Shown: positions 1-9,966, counted from the stretch's first letter. The stretch is DNA of 64,000 bases from an uncultured Desulfobacteraceae bacterium (GCA_913060875.1 CAJXSL010000002.1:372001-436000), one strand, 5' to 3'. The notes: a model not told the origin generated them from the letters alone. Numbers and translations are program-made.

Positions 1-967
1 TGACCGGGGTAGACCACAGGGCCATCAGCAGGACCGCCCCCAGGGAACAGACCTTGGATGCCAGGGCCTTGTGTTTCAGGGTCAGCCACCCCAGGGCCCC
101 CAGAAATACGTTGGCGAGAATAGCCCCGGTATAGATGAGTCCCACGAAAACGCCCGCCGCCACGGCCGGGGCCACGCCCCCGAATTCGGTGGCATAGGCG
201 GCATAGAACGAGATGACCGTCACCACGATATAGAGCTCGAGATCGCTTCCCAGGAACATCAGAAAATTCCGGTTCCGGAACATGTGCCGCCGGGTGTTGC
301 GGATAAAATGCCTGAACGATGCACGCGCCGGCCGCCCGACCACCACGTCCCGCGATTCCCGGGTGAGAAAGAAAAACAGGGAGCCCAGCACGAAGAGGAG
401 CCCCACCACCATGAAAATGACGGCCGCGGCCGCCGGTGCAAAGGCGTAGTGCGCCACCACTTTGAGGATAATCAGGCTGCTGATGAGTTTGGCGGCGTTC
501 TGGGCGATCATCATATAGGCCAGGCCGGAAGTCGATTTTTCTTCCGATAGGATTTTCACCAGGTAATTCAGCCAGACCGGCTGGGTCATGCCGATGCAGA
601 CCGAAAAAACAGCGTAGCAGACAAAGAACAGCAGCAGAATGTCATCCGTTTGTTCAAGCAAAGCCAGCAAGCCGCCGAACACCAGGAGGGCCATGCCGGA
701 CACCAGATGCAGGATCACCACCGCGCGCCGTTTGAATACCATCCCCTCGGTCAAATAGCTCGACAGCAGGGCGAACACCGACATGCCGATAAAAAAGAAA
801 AAGGGAATCATGCCCAGGGCGAAACTGGAGGCCCCCAGGTTCTTGAGAAACAACTGGAGAAACGTGCTCTCCACCACCACCGGCAACCCCAGCCCCCAGA
901 GAAACTCCACCAGGGAAATGCCGACGACGTTGCGTGTGTAGTAGTGATCTTTGGTTTTGGATTCCAT
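1..967 (-). CDS. MFS transporter, 3' end beyond the left edge
   Basis: The minus-strand frame reads MESKTKDHYYTRN at its start and then a series of long hydrophobic helices with short charged loops. This is the pattern of a 12-helix major facilitator; about 322 residues are visible and the gene runs off the left edge. The chosen ATG at 965-967 has a GAGG seven bases upstream; an ATG two codons earlier (971-973) sits too close to that GAGG. The substrate cannot be told. It is separated from the rubredoxin gene by a 450-base spacer holding a palindromic element. Confidence 0.75.
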   Translation of the reverse strand, partial: MESKTKDHYYTRNVVGISLVEFLWGLGLPVVVESTFLQLFLKNLGASSFALGMIPFFFFIGMSVFALLSSYLTEGMVFKRRAVVILHLVSGMALLVFGGLLALLEQTDDILLLFFVCYAVFSVCIGMTQPVWLNYLVKILSEEKSTSGLAYMMIAQNAAKLISSLIILKVVAHYAFAPAAAAVIFMVVGLLFVLGSLFFFLTRESRDVVVGRPARASFRHFIRNTRRHMFRNRNFLMFLGSDLELYIVVTVISFYAAYATEFGGVAPAVAAGVFVGLIYTGAILANVFLGALGWLTLKHKALASKVCSLGAVLLMALWSTPV

Positions 968-1263
968 CGCCATGCCTCGATGAGCTTTGCGGCAATGCCG
1001 CCCCACCCCATCCAATTGAACGCCCTCCCCGGCAGCCGCGCCAACATCAAAACACGTCCGCCGAACAAGCAGCAAGTCACTCGCGCAGGCACTCTAAAGG
1101 GATAACGCCCCCCTGTCAACGCACCTCGTAATATTGAAATGGCTTCTAAACACCTGCCAATCGACGGAGTCGACGAATTGGGTGCTTGACGCTGTCCGGC
1201 GGCCGCATTAAGTTGACAGGGCATACCGTAGACCGTCAAACGACAACACCCGACCAACTAAGG

Positions 1264-1407
1264 AGTGTCCGTCCATAAATGGTGGATTTTGGTTCCTGGC
1301 AAGGCCCGAGTGAATTTTCAACCGGAGGAATAGCCCGCTATTTCGAGGATTGAAAACTCGCGAGAACGCCGCCAGGGGCCGAAAGATGCCTTTTAGGGAT
1401 GGGCGCT
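1264..1407. repeat. 144-nt imperfect palindromic element (MITE- or REP-like)
   Basis: The left arm begins AGTGTCCGTCCATAAA and the right arm, reverse-complemented, begins AGCGCCCATCCCTAAA. The two arms match imperfectly over about 70 bases each, around a centre AATAGC-CC-GCTATT at 1329-1342. It ends just before the ribosome-binding site of rubredoxin. The end sequence AGTGTCCGTCCA occurs again at about 19701-19712, suggesting a dispersed family. The rest of the 968-1418 spacer shows nothing else clear. Confidence 0.7.
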
Positions 1408-1418
1408 AAGGAGGATCA

Positions 1419-1577
1419 ATGGACAAGTGGGAATGCCCCTGCGGCTACATCTACGACCCGATGGAAGGCGATATCGAAAACAATGTCCAGGCGGAAACTG
1501 CTTTTGAAGACCTTCCGGACGACTGGGTCTGCCCCCTGTGCGGCGCCGAAAAGGAATACTTCGAAAAACTGGATTGA
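1419..1577 (+). CDS. Rubredoxin with a CxC first knuckle
   Basis: This 52-residue protein ([14 protein letters not shown]...[15 protein letters not shown]) is a cytoplasmic one-iron electron carrier. The second iron knuckle is the normal CPLCG. The first is C6-P-C8-G, one residue shorter than the usual CxxCG. The core landmarks GYIYDP, the acidic GD and the DDWVCP segment are otherwise standard, as is the length. AAGGAGG lies just upstream. The stop is 6 nt before the FAD oxidoreductase, so the two are very likely cotranscribed and may be redox partners. The short knuckle could be natural or a 3-base deletion. Confidence 0.9.
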   Translation: MDKWECPCGYIYDPMEGDIENNVQAETAFEDLPDDWVCPLCGAEKEYFEKLD

Positions 1578-1583
1578 TCCGGC

Positions 1584-2759
1584 ATGAGGGAATGGCTGAT
1601 CGTTGGTGGCGGAATCCACGGGACCTATCTGGCCAACCTGCTGCTCGACCAGCCGGGCCTGCCCGCTGAAAACATCGACATAATCGATCCCCACGATCAC
1701 CTGCTGGAAGCCTGGGATCGCATGACCGCCAACTGCGGCATGCGATACCTGCGTTCACCGGCCACCCATCATATCGATCTTCCCATCCTCTCCATCTACC
1801 AGTTTGCCAAGACACCCGCAGGGCGGTCCTTCGCAGGGTTTATCCCGCCCTACAACCGCCCTGCCCTGGGCCTCTTTCGGGAACACAGCCGTCATGTGAT
1901 CGCGCGCAGCCATCTTGACGAACGTCATATCCAGGGCCGGGGGCTGGCCCTGCACCGCGACGGCCCCGCATACGTGGTGGAGACCACCGCAGGTGACCTG
2001 CGGACCCGTCGCGTCCTCCTGGCCATCGGCATGAGCGAACAACCCTGCTGGCCTGCCTGGGCGCAGGACCTTCGCCGTCAAGGGGCCAGCGTCACCCATG
2101 TGTTCGATCCGGATTTCAAGCGTGATGCGGTTGCCCCGGCAGGCGCCACACTGGTGGTGGGCGGCGGCATCACGGCGGTCCAGACGGCGCTGGCCCTGGC
2201 GGCCGTCCCCGAAGCCGACGTCACGCTGGTGGCCCGCCGCCCCCTGCAGGAAAGCCAGTTCGATTTCAACCCCTGCTGGATCGGCCCCAAGTGCCTGCGG
2301 CGGTTTTATCAGGAAGACTATGCGGCGCGACGCGCCACCATCGACGAAGTCCGCCTGCCCGGCAGTCTGCCGGGAGAAGTCATGCAGGAATTCCAGGCGG
2401 CCCTCGACCCGTCGCATCTCACATTTCGGCAGGCCGCCATTCAGAAGGCTTCCTATGACCGGGACACCATCCGGCTCCAGACGGACGAGGGGCCCCTGAT
2501 CGCCCGGCGCATCGTCCTGGCCACCGGATTCCGCCAGGAACGCCCCGGCGGCCGTTTCGTCGACCGTCTGATCCAAGATTTCGACCTGCCCTGCAACCCC
2601 TGCGGCTACCCCATCGTGGGCCCTGACCTGCAATGGGGGCCAAATATCTTTGTCACCGGCCCCCTGGCCGAACTCCAGGTCGGCCCCTGCGCCCGCAATA
2701 TCGTAGGGGCCCGCAATGCCGGCCGCATGCTGCTGGCCGGTCTGGAACAGAAGCGATAG
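1584..2759 (+). CDS. FAD/NAD(P)-binding oxidoreductase
   Basis: A 391-residue protein begins with a dinucleotide-binding fold (REWLIVGGGIHGTYLA, residues 2-17). A second GxGxxx nucleotide site lies near residue 190 (ATLVVGGGITAVQTALAL). A conserved ATGF-type motif (IVLATGF) follows near 310 and precedes the FAD-contacting end. This two-fold layout is that of flavin monooxygenases and pyridine nucleotide-disulfide-type oxidoreductases. The gene starts 6 nt after rubredoxin, which suggests electrons pass between the two proteins. The substrate is unknown. An N-hydroxylase-like or rubredoxin-reducing role is possible but not shown. Confidence 0.75.
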   Translation: MREWLIVGGGIHGTYLANLLLDQPGLPAENIDIIDPHDHLLEAWDRMTANCGMRYLRSPATHHIDLPILSIYQFAKTPAGRSFAGFIPPYNRPALGLFREHSRHVIARSHLDERHIQGRGLALHRDGPAYVVETTAGDLRTRRVLLAIGMSEQPCWPAWAQDLRRQGASVTHVFDPDFKRDAVAPAGATLVVGGGITAVQTALALAAVPEADVTLVARRPLQESQFDFNPCWIGPKCLRRFYQEDYAARRATIDEVRLPGSLPGEVMQEFQAALDPSHLTFRQAAIQKASYDRDTIRLQTDEGPLIARRIVLATGFRQERPGGRFVDRLIQDFDLPCNPCGYPIVGPDLQWGPNIFVTGPLAELQVGPCARNIVGARNAGRMLLAGLEQKR

Positions 2760-2871
2760 GGTCTTCCCGCAGAGCTAAATCGTCCCGTCGCCCTCAAAGG
2801 AGGGCTTAAAAAGGGGCATTTCCCGCTTGAACATCATTCCACCGGAAACCGGAATCTATTGATGTCAGAGG

Positions 2872-3612
2872 TTAGAGATTCCGGATCAAAGTGGGAATCG
2901 CCGCGTCCCATCCCATACGGTTCAGGATGCGGGAAAAATCAGGATCGATTCTGGCGGTCAACCGGGTGGTCTCCCGGCTGCGGGGATGGGGAAACTGGAT
3001 TTCGGTGGCCGCCAGCAGCAGGCGCCGGCAGCCGATTTCCTCACTGAAAAAACGGTTGTGCTTGTTGTCGCCGTATTGGCGGTCGTTGATGATCGGGTGG
3101 CGCAGGTGGCGCATATGCCGGCGGATCTGATGCATGCGCCCGGTGGCCGGCATGGCCTGAATCAGGGAATAGCGCGCGGTGGCATACCGCCCGACAGGTA
3201 CCGGCAGCTCTACCGTGTCCAGACGGAGAAAGCGCGTCACCGCCGGCCGGGGGGGCTTGTCAAAGGCCTCGCCGGTTTCGCTGCGTTCCAGGGGGTAATC
3301 CACCTCGCCGGCTTCCGCAATGAAGCCCCGCACCACCGCCAGATAGGTTTTCTGCACCTGGCGTCGGGCAAACGATTTGGCCAGGGACCGCGCCGCCCCC
3401 GGATTGAGGGCGAACACCAGGATGCCCGAGGTGGGTTTGTCCAGACGATGGACCGGGTACAGATGCCGCCCCACCTGGTCCCGCACCAGTTGCAGGGCAA
3501 AACGCTCCCGGCGCGCATCGAATGCGCCGCGATGCACCTTGATGCCGGAGGGTTTGTTGACGGCAACGATATCGTCGTCCTGATGAATGATTTCCAGCAT
3601 TTGATCTGTCAT
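2872..3612 (-). CDS. truC: RluA-family pseudouridine synthase, TruC-like
   Basis: The protein isomerises uridine to pseudouridine in RNA; TruC acts on position 65 of tRNAs. The catalytic motif HRLDKPTSGILVFA contains the Asp of the RluA family. The start MLEIIHQDDDIVAVNKPSG matches TruC, which has no S4 domain, and the length of about 246 residues also fits. The ATG at 3610-3612 was chosen; an ATG four codons later or a GTG at 3636 are alternatives. The gene stands alone, with its stop facing the FAD oxidoreductase gene. Other small RluA enzymes cannot be excluded. Confidence 0.8.
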   Translation of the reverse strand: MTDQMLEIIHQDDDIVAVNKPSGIKVHRGAFDARRERFALQLVRDQVGRHLYPVHRLDKPTSGILVFALNPGAARSLAKSFARRQVQKTYLAVVRGFIAEAGEVDYPLERSETGEAFDKPPRPAVTRFLRLDTVELPVPVGRYATARYSLIQAMPATGRMHQIRRHMRHLRHPIINDRQYGDNKHNRFFSEEIGCRRLLLAATEIQFPHPRSRETTRLTARIDPDFSRILNRMGWDAAIPTLIRNL

Positions 3613-3636
3613 GGGCACTTGACCCGAATTTTTCAC

Positions 3637-4226
3637 GCGTTCGCAGGGTGAAATTTTATTCGGTCCAGAAAACCTGGTCCTGTAGGCCAGGTCAAATAAT
3701 TGGCTCCGCCGTAATCGTCGTATAGGAATTCAGGCGTCAGGATCCAGAAGTCAGAATAAGGTTTTCGCCTTCGGCGCATTCGATCTTTTTCAAAAGACAG
3801 AGCGAAGCGACATCATAATCCTTCTGGCACCTGAATTCTGTCTTCTGACGCCTATTGTTTCTCGCGATTGGAGCATCCCCCCTTCCAGGGGGAACCCAAA
3901 GCCGGGGCCTCCGGGCCCGGATATATACAGGATAGAAAAAAATTCATACCGTCAGCCGTATTAGCACACCCGTCCGTTTGACAATAGCCCGCGTCCCCAT
4001 CGCGGACGCGCCCGATACCTGAGTAACGCCCTAAATTTATGAAATAATTTAAGATACGGATATTGACAGCCCCATAGCCTTTCGCTATGGTAGCTTTCGG
4101 AATAACGTTCCGGACATTTCTGAACAGGCGCATCCGATCCCGTCAACGCCTGGTTTGGCGGTATCGTCGGCGCGCCCACGCATCTCCCCATAAAAGCACC
4201 CCTGGATCGGGGTAGAAAAGTGAATC
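3637..4226. other. Intergenic region with an inverted-repeat-rich stretch
   Basis: This 590-base spacer has no convincing gene. Bases 3725-3860 hold short related words on both strands: GAATTCAGGCGTCAGGA on the left, and CCTGAATTC and TTCTGACGCC on the right. They flank a segment with GCCTTCGGCGCATTCGATC. It looks like a dispersed intergenic repeat rather than a gene. The stretch close to 4100-4226 presumably carries the promoter of the efflux operon, but no clear -35/-10 pair was seen. Confidence 0.4.
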
Positions 4227-5684
4227 GTGTTGCGGAATCTGTTTCTCGGCGGGCTTATTTTCCTGGTGGTTTGCCAGGCGGGATGCATCACGCGTGAGCG
4301 GTATGCCTATGATGCCATCCAGCAGGACGTTCTGGCCGAGGGCAATCACCGCATCCGGGGGTTGGCCCATCCGGAAAAAATACTTCCCGACGGTCCTTTG
4401 GCCCTGAAAGAGGCCATCCACATCGCCGTTGTCAACAACCCCGACCGGCAGATGGCCGCCGCCCGGATACGCCAGACCGAAGCCCTCATCGCCAAATCCC
4501 GGGCCGCCTTCTACCCTGCTTTGAATTTCTATACCGAGTACCTGCGGGGCAATGCGCCCTCGGCTTACCTATTCAAACGGCTTGATCAACGGGAGTTCAA
4601 TTTTGCCGAGGATTTCAACGATCCGGATGTCTTCGACAATTTCGAATCCGGCCTGAACGCCCGCTGGAATATCTACCAGGGCGGTCGCGATCAGCTCGAC
4701 CATCAAATGGCGGCCGCCGGCCGGGAGATATCCCTTCAGGATCACCAGGCGGTCATCAACGCCCTGGTGGCCTCGGTGATCCAGACCTATTACGACTACC
4801 TCACCGCCGAAGCCTTTCTGGCCATTGCCCGGGACTCGGTGGCCACGGTGGATGACCAGCTGCGGGTCATGACGGTGCGCTACCAGGAAGGCGGCGCGCT
4901 CAAATCCGATGTGCTCTCCCTCCAGGTGCGGCGGTCCGAAGCCCGGGAAGAAGAAGTCCGCAGCCGCAACCGCATGGAACTGGCCCGCACCGCCCTGGCC
5001 AATATCCTGGGCATCGGCATCCGCCAGCCCCTGACGCTGAAAGAGACGGACGGTGCGGCGCTGGAAATCCCCGACCAGTTCGAGGCCGGGCTGGCCTATG
5101 CCCTGCAGGCACGGCCGGAGATTCGCGGCCTGCATGAAAAAGTCCGTCAAAGCCGCATGGCGGTGGACAAGGCCAAGACCGGCTATATCCCGAGCATCGA
5201 CGCCTTCGGCCGCCTCTATTACGATGATGAGGATATGGACTACGATTGGGACGAAGACAACTGGACCGCCGGTATCCTGTTCAACTGGGAGTTCTTCCGG
5301 GGGTTCAGCACCCGGGCCCAGACCCATGAAGCCCAGGCCGTTTTCGAAGAAATGCTTCACCGGGACCGCAAGACCACCCTGGCCGTCGAACTGGAGGTCA
5401 AGACCGCCTACCTTGCCCTGGAGGAGGCCCGGGCCCGCCTGGAAGTGGCCCGCAACCGGGTGGCCAATGCCGATGAGAGCCTCAAACTGGTGGGGCACCA
5501 GTACAAAGGCGGCTCTGCCACCATTACGCGCTATCTCGAGGCGGAGCTGGCCCGCAACCAGGCCCACATGAGCCAGGCGGCCGCCTTTTACGATCGCGAA
5601 AAAGCGATTGCCGATATTGCCCGGGCCATCGGCTACCTGGCCGCGGCCTATCCTGCCAACGACAACCCGGGGACAACACCATGA
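4227..5684 (+). CDS. TolC-family outer membrane efflux protein
   Basis: This 485-residue protein starts with a hydrophobic signal segment ending VCQAGC, which may be a weak lipobox, so it may be lipid-anchored. The mature part has two long helical OEP repeats with many Ala, Arg and Glu, typical of the TolC trans-periplasmic tunnel (for example near NPDRQMAAARIRQTEALIAK and the related C-terminal half). The start is GTG. It overlaps the adaptor gene by 4 nt (ATGA), making a three-gene tripartite RND pump operon. The exported compound is unknown. Confidence 0.85.
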   Translation: MLRNLFLGGLIFLVVCQAGCITRERYAYDAIQQDVLAEGNHRIRGLAHPEKILPDGPLALKEAIHIAVVNNPDRQMAAARIRQTEALIAKSRAAFYPALNFYTEYLRGNAPSAYLFKRLDQREFNFAEDFNDPDVFDNFESGLNARWNIYQGGRDQLDHQMAAAGREISLQDHQAVINALVASVIQTYYDYLTAEAFLAIARDSVATVDDQLRVMTVRYQEGGALKSDVLSLQVRRSEAREEEVRSRNRMELARTALANILGIGIRQPLTLKETDGAALEIPDQFEAGLAYALQARPEIRGLHEKVRQSRMAVDKAKTGYIPSIDAFGRLYYDDEDMDYDWDEDNWTAGILFNWEFFRGFSTRAQTHEAQAVFEEMLHRDRKTTLAVELEVKTAYLALEEARARLEVARNRVANADESLKLVGHQYKGGSATITRYLEAELARNQAHMSQAAAFYDREKAIADIARAIGYLAAAYPANDNPGTTP

Positions 5685-6736
5685 CGAGGAAAGTCACCGC
5701 CGGTGCCGCGCTCCTGATCATCGCCGTCGCAGCGGGAGCCTATTGGGCCGGCCGCGCCACCGCTCCCGCCCCTGGACCGCCGCCGGCCCCTTTGTCCACC
5801 GCAGTTACGTCGCCGCCGGCCCAGACCGTTCAGGCGGCCCGCAAAACCGTGACGGAATGGTACGAGGCCGTGGGCACCATCCGCCCCCGGGTGGAAAGCC
5901 GCATCAGCGCCCAGGTCACCGCGCAGGTGCTGGCGGTCAATGTCACCCCCGGGACCCGGGTTCAGAAAGACCAGGTATTGATCACCCTGGACAGCCGCCA
6001 GTTCGCCTCCCGCCTGGACGCTGCCAGGCAGACCGCCGTGGCCGCCCGCGCCGAATTGACGCGGGCCCGGTCCGAATACGACCGTATCAGGAAATACCTT
6101 GCCGCCGAAGCCGCCACCGCCCAGGAAATGGAACGCGCCCAGGAATCTTTGACCCGGGCCCGGGCCGGCCTGCGGCGGGCGGAAGAGCAGGTCCGGGAGG
6201 CCCAAACCGCTCTCGGCTACACGACCCTCCGGGCCCCCCAGGCAGGGGAGGTGCTCCAGCGGCTGGTGGAACCGGGCGATCTGGCCCTGCCCGGCAAAGC
6301 CTTGCTGGTGCTGCAAACCGAAGGGGCCCTGCGCCTGGAATCCCGCGTGCGCGAGGGGCTGATTCGCAAGGTCAGCCCCGGCCACACCCTGCCGGTGGTG
6401 GTGGACGCCCTGGACCTCCGGACCGAAGCGCTGGTGGAGGAAATCGTACCCTATGCCGATCCCCGTTCCCGAACCTTTCTGGTCAAGGCCGCCCTGCCCG
6501 ATACCACGGCTCTGTTTCCAGGCATGTATGGCAAGATGCTGATCCCCGTCACGGAAAACCAGGTGGTCATGATCCCCCGCCGGGCAGTTCGCCGCATCGG
6601 CCAGCTGGAACTGGTGGACGTGCAAACGGGTGACCGCTGGCAGCGCCGCCTGATCCAGACCGGCCAAGCCATGGACGACCAGGTGGAAGTGCTCTCCGGG
6701 CTGGAAGGCCATGAAACCATCGGGATGCCAAATTAA
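5681..6736 (+). CDS. RND efflux periplasmic adaptor (membrane fusion protein)
   Basis: The 351 residues begin with one N-terminal membrane anchor (LLIIAVAAGAYWAGRA). A lipoyl/barrel-sandwich half follows (ESRISAQVTAQVLAVNVTPG), then a coiled-coil hairpin rich in Ala, Arg and Glu. The second lipoyl half (TTLRAPQAGEVLQRLVEPGD) and a beta-barrel end the protein. It bridges the inner-membrane pump and the TolC partner. It overlaps both neighbours (4 nt and 1 nt), so translation is probably coupled. Family assignment is secure; the substrate is not. Confidence 0.9.
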   Translation: MTRKVTAGAALLIIAVAAGAYWAGRATAPAPGPPPAPLSTAVTSPPAQTVQAARKTVTEWYEAVGTIRPRVESRISAQVTAQVLAVNVTPGTRVQKDQVLITLDSRQFASRLDAARQTAVAARAELTRARSEYDRIRKYLAAEAATAQEMERAQESLTRARAGLRRAEEQVREAQTALGYTTLRAPQAGEVLQRLVEPGDLALPGKALLVLQTEGALRLESRVREGLIRKVSPGHTLPVVVDALDLRTEALVEEIVPYADPRSRTFLVKAALPDTTALFPGMYGKMLIPVTENQVVMIPRRAVRRIGQLELVDVQTGDRWQRRLIQTGQAMDDQVEVLSGLEGHETIGMPN

Positions 6737-9700
6737 TGCACAGCCAATCGCCATCGACATCCCCGGGCCTGATCACCCGAATCGTTCACCAGTTCCTGAC
6801 CTCCCAGCTGTCGATCATCCTGATCGTGGCCGCCCTGTGCATGGGAATTGCCGCCATCCTGGCAACCCCCCGGGAAGAAGAACCACAAATCGTCGTCCCC
6901 CTGGCGGATGTCTTCGTGCACGCCCCGGGCGCCAACCCCGAAGAAGTCGAAAAACTCGTGGCCACGCCGCTGGAACGCCTGCTCTGGCAGATCGACGGGG
7001 TCGAGTATGTCTACTCCATGTCCCGCCAGGACACGGCCGTGGTCACGGTGCGGTTTTTCGTGGGGCAGGACCGGGAAAAATCCCTGATCAAGCTTCACAA
7101 CAAGATCACCATGAACATCGATCTGGTCCCGCCCATCGTCAGCGGCTGGGTCATCAAGCCGGTGGAAATCGACGATGTCTCCATCGTGAATGCCACCCTC
7201 TACTCCGCATCCCACAGCGACTATGAGCTGCGGCGCATCGGCGAAGAAGTGCTGGAGCGGCTTTCCGCCGTCAAGGACCTCTCCCGCACCGAAATCGTGG
7301 GCGGGCGGCGGCGGGAAATCCGGGTCGAACTCCAGCCCGAACGCATGACCGCCCATGAAGTCACCCTGCTGGAAACCGTGCGGGCCCTGCAGGGGGCCGA
7401 CGCGTCGGTCACCGCCGGGGAGTTCAACCGCTTCAACCGGGCGTTCAACGTCACCAGCAATGCCTTTTTTACCTCGGCCGATGAAGTGGCCGCCCTGATG
7501 GTGGGGGTCCACCACGACCGGCCGGTCTACCTGCGGGACATCGCCGCGGTCCGCGACGGTCCGGAAGAAGTCCGGCACTACACCCGCATCCGTTTTTCCG
7601 AAACCTACCGGACCGCCCAAGGCCTGCCGCCCGCCCCGGAAGGCTACCCCGCGGTGACCCTGGCCCTGGCCAAGAAAAAAGGCACCAATGCCGTCGATGT
7701 GGCCCGCAATGTCCTGGGGGAACTGGAAAAGCTCCAGGCCACCGTCATCCCCCACGGTGTCGGAGTGGAAATCACCCGCAACTATGGCCAAACCGCCCAG
7801 CAGAAGGTCAACGGCCTGCTGAGTTCGCTGGCCTTTGCGGTGGCCAGCGTCGTCGTGCTGCTGGCGCTGACCCTGGGCTGGCGCGAAGCCCTCGTGGTGG
7901 CCCTGGCCGTACCGGTCAGCTTCGCCCTGGCCCTGTTCGTGAATTTTCTATTAGGCTACACCATCAACCGGGTTACCCTCTTCGCCCTGATTTTATCGCT
8001 GGGCCTGGTGGTGGACGATCCTATCACCAACGTGGACAACATCCAGCGCCACATCGGGATGGGACGCCTGAAGCCCGCGGCCGCCACCCTGGCCGCCGTC
8101 AACGAGGTCCTGCCCCCGGTGATCATGTCCACCCTGGCCATCATCATCTGTTTCACCCCCCTTTTCTTCATCACCGGCATGATGGGGCCTTACATGGCGC
8201 CCATGGCGGCCAACGTGCCGGTCACCGTGATTTTCTCCACCTTTTGCGCCCTGACCATCGTGCCCTGGCTGGCCCACCACCTGTTAAAAAACATGGCGCC
8301 CGCTCAGGGCAGCGGTGATACGCCCGCCGCACCCGGCCCCATCGACCGCATCTACCGCCGGGTGGTCAACCCCTTTCTGGATTCGCGTCGCAATCGCTAC
8401 CTGCTGCTGTTGGTCATTCTGCTCCTCCTTGCGGCCCCGGTCCTGCTGGCCCTTTTTCGGCTGGTGCCGCTCAAGATGCTGCCCTTCGACAACAAAAACG
8501 AATTCCAGATCGTGGTGGACATGCCCGAAGGCACCACCCTGGAGCACACCGACCAGGTTGTGCAGGCCCTGGAAACCTATCTGGAAAACGTTCCCGAAGT
8601 CACCAGCATCGTCAGCTATACAGGCATTGCCGCCCCCATGGACTTCAACGGCCTGGTGCGCCACTACTACCTGCGCCGGGGGGGCCACGTGGCAGACATG
8701 CGGGTCAACCTCCTGGACAAAGCCCAGCGCGACCAGCAGAGCCACGCCATCGTATTGCGGCTGCGATCGGATCTTGAAGCCGTGGCGGCCCGGACCGGCG
8801 CGCGCATCAAGATCGTGGAGGTGCCCCCCGGCCCGCCGGTGCTCTCCACCATCGTGGCGGAGCTCTACGGGCCGCCGGACATGCCCTATGACCGGCTCGT
8901 GGCCGCCTCGGACCATATCCAGGACATCATGGCCGCCGAGCCCTTTGTCGTGGATATCGACGACCTGGCGGAAGCCCACCGGACCAAGATCGACTTTCTG
9001 ATCGACAAGGAGAAAGCCGCCCTGCACGGCATCGCACCGGAGGTCATCACCCGGTCCCTGCATACGGCCCTCAGCGGCGTCACACCGGCCACGGTGCACA
9101 TGCCGGGCGAGCGCCAGCCCCTGGCGGTCCGCACCATCCTGCCGCGGGACAAACGCTCAGGCATGGCGGCTCTGGCCCGGATTCAAGTGAAGACCCCCGA
9201 GGGCGGTCTGGTGCCCCTGGCCGAGCTGACCCGGGCCGTGTCCGTACCGGAGCCCCAACCCATCTATCACAAAAACCTGGAGCGGGTCGTCTACGTGCTG
9301 GCGGAAATGGCCGGTCGCGCTCCGGCCGAAGCTGTCCTGGACATGCAGAAACGGCTGGCCGACCAGCCGGCGCCAAAGGACGTCCGGGTGCAGTGGGCCG
9401 GTGAAGGCGAATGGAAGATCACCCTGCGGGTGTTCCGGGACATGGGCCTTGCCTTTGCCGCGGCCCTGATGGGCATCTACATCCTAATGATCATCGAAAC
9501 GGGCTCCTTTTCCATGCCGCTTTTGATCATGATGGCCATTCCCCTCACCCTGATCGGCGCCATGCCCGGCTTCTGGCTCTTGAACCTGGTCACCGGGCAT
9601 CCGGTGGGCGGTTTCGACAACCCGGTCTTTTTTACCGCCACCGGCATGATCGGCATGATCGCCCTGGGGGGCATCGTGATCCGCAACGCCCTGGTGCTCA

Positions 9701-9966
9701 TCGAATTCATCCAGGAAGCGGTCAAGGAAGGACTGCCGCTGAAAGAGGCCATCCTGCAAAGCGGGGCCATCCGCATGCGCCCCATTTTGCTCACGGCCAC
9801 CACCACCGCCATCGGGGCCTGGCCCATCACCCTGGATCCGGTGTTCTCCGGGCTGGCCTGGACCCTGATTTTCGGCCTGCTGGCCTCCACCCTGTTCACC
9901 CTGCTGGTCATTCCGGTAACCTATTACGCCCTGTACCGTCCGAAATCCGAGGGGCCGCAAACCTGA
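6736..9966 (+). CDS. RND efflux pump permease (AcrB/CzcA superfamily)
   Basis: A 1076-residue inner-membrane proton antiporter with the duplicated RND plan. It has one N-terminal helix, a large periplasmic loop, a helix bundle carrying the proton-relay pair (SLGLVVDDPITNVDN), then a second loop and bundle. The start overlaps the adaptor stop by one base (TAATG). Pump, adaptor and TolC partner are complete, so a working tripartite exporter is likely. The sequence reads as a hydrophobe- or drug-type pump; I saw no CzcA-style metal motif, but the substrate remains open. Confidence 0.92.
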   Translation: MHSQSPSTSPGLITRIVHQFLTSQLSIILIVAALCMGIAAILATPREEEPQIVVPLADVFVHAPGANPEEVEKLVATPLERLLWQIDGVEYVYSMSRQDTAVVTVRFFVGQDREKSLIKLHNKITMNIDLVPPIVSGWVIKPVEIDDVSIVNATLYSASHSDYELRRIGEEVLERLSAVKDLSRTEIVGGRRREIRVELQPERMTAHEVTLLETVRALQGADASVTAGEFNRFNRAFNVTSNAFFTSADEVAALMVGVHHDRPVYLRDIAAVRDGPEEVRHYTRIRFSETYRTAQGLPPAPEGYPAVTLALAKKKGTNAVDVARNVLGELEKLQATVIPHGVGVEITRNYGQTAQQKVNGLLSSLAFAVASVVVLLALTLGWREALVVALAVPVSFALALFVNFLLGYTINRVTLFALILSLGLVVDDPITNVDNIQRHIGMGRLKPAAATLAAVNEVLPPVIMSTLAIIICFTPLFFITGMMGPYMAPMAANVPVTVIFSTFCALTIVPWLAHHLLKNMAPAQGSGDTPAAPGPIDRIYRRVVNPFLDSRRNRYLLLLVILLLLAAPVLLALFRLVPLKMLPFDNKNEFQIVVDMPEGTTLEHTDQVVQALETYLENVPEVTSIVSYTGIAAPMDFNGLVRHYYLRRGGHVADMRVNLLDKAQRDQQSHAIVLRLRSDLEAVAARTGARIKIVEVPPGPPVLSTIVAELYGPPDMPYDRLVAASDHIQDIMAAEPFVVDIDDLAEAHRTKIDFLIDKEKAALHGIAPEVITRSLHTALSGVTPATVHMPGERQPLAVRTILPRDKRSGMAALARIQVKTPEGGLVPLAELTRAVSVPEPQPIYHKNLERVVYVLAEMAGRAPAEAVLDMQKRLADQPAPKDVRVQWAGEGEWKITLRVFRDMGLAFAAALMGIYILMIIETGSFSMPLLIMMAIPLTLIGAMPGFWLLNLVTGHPVGGFDNPVFFTATGMIGMIALGGIVIRNALVLIEFIQEAVKEGLPLKEAILQSGAIRMRPILLTATTTAIGAWPITLDPVFSGLAWTLIFGLLASTLFTLLVIPVTYYALYRPKSEGPQT

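Noticed and set aside
71-550. Plus-strand open frame of 159 codons
   Set aside because: It is the shadow of the minus-strand MFS transporter, whose translation shows clear membrane helices; the plus frame is His- and Gly-rich noise.
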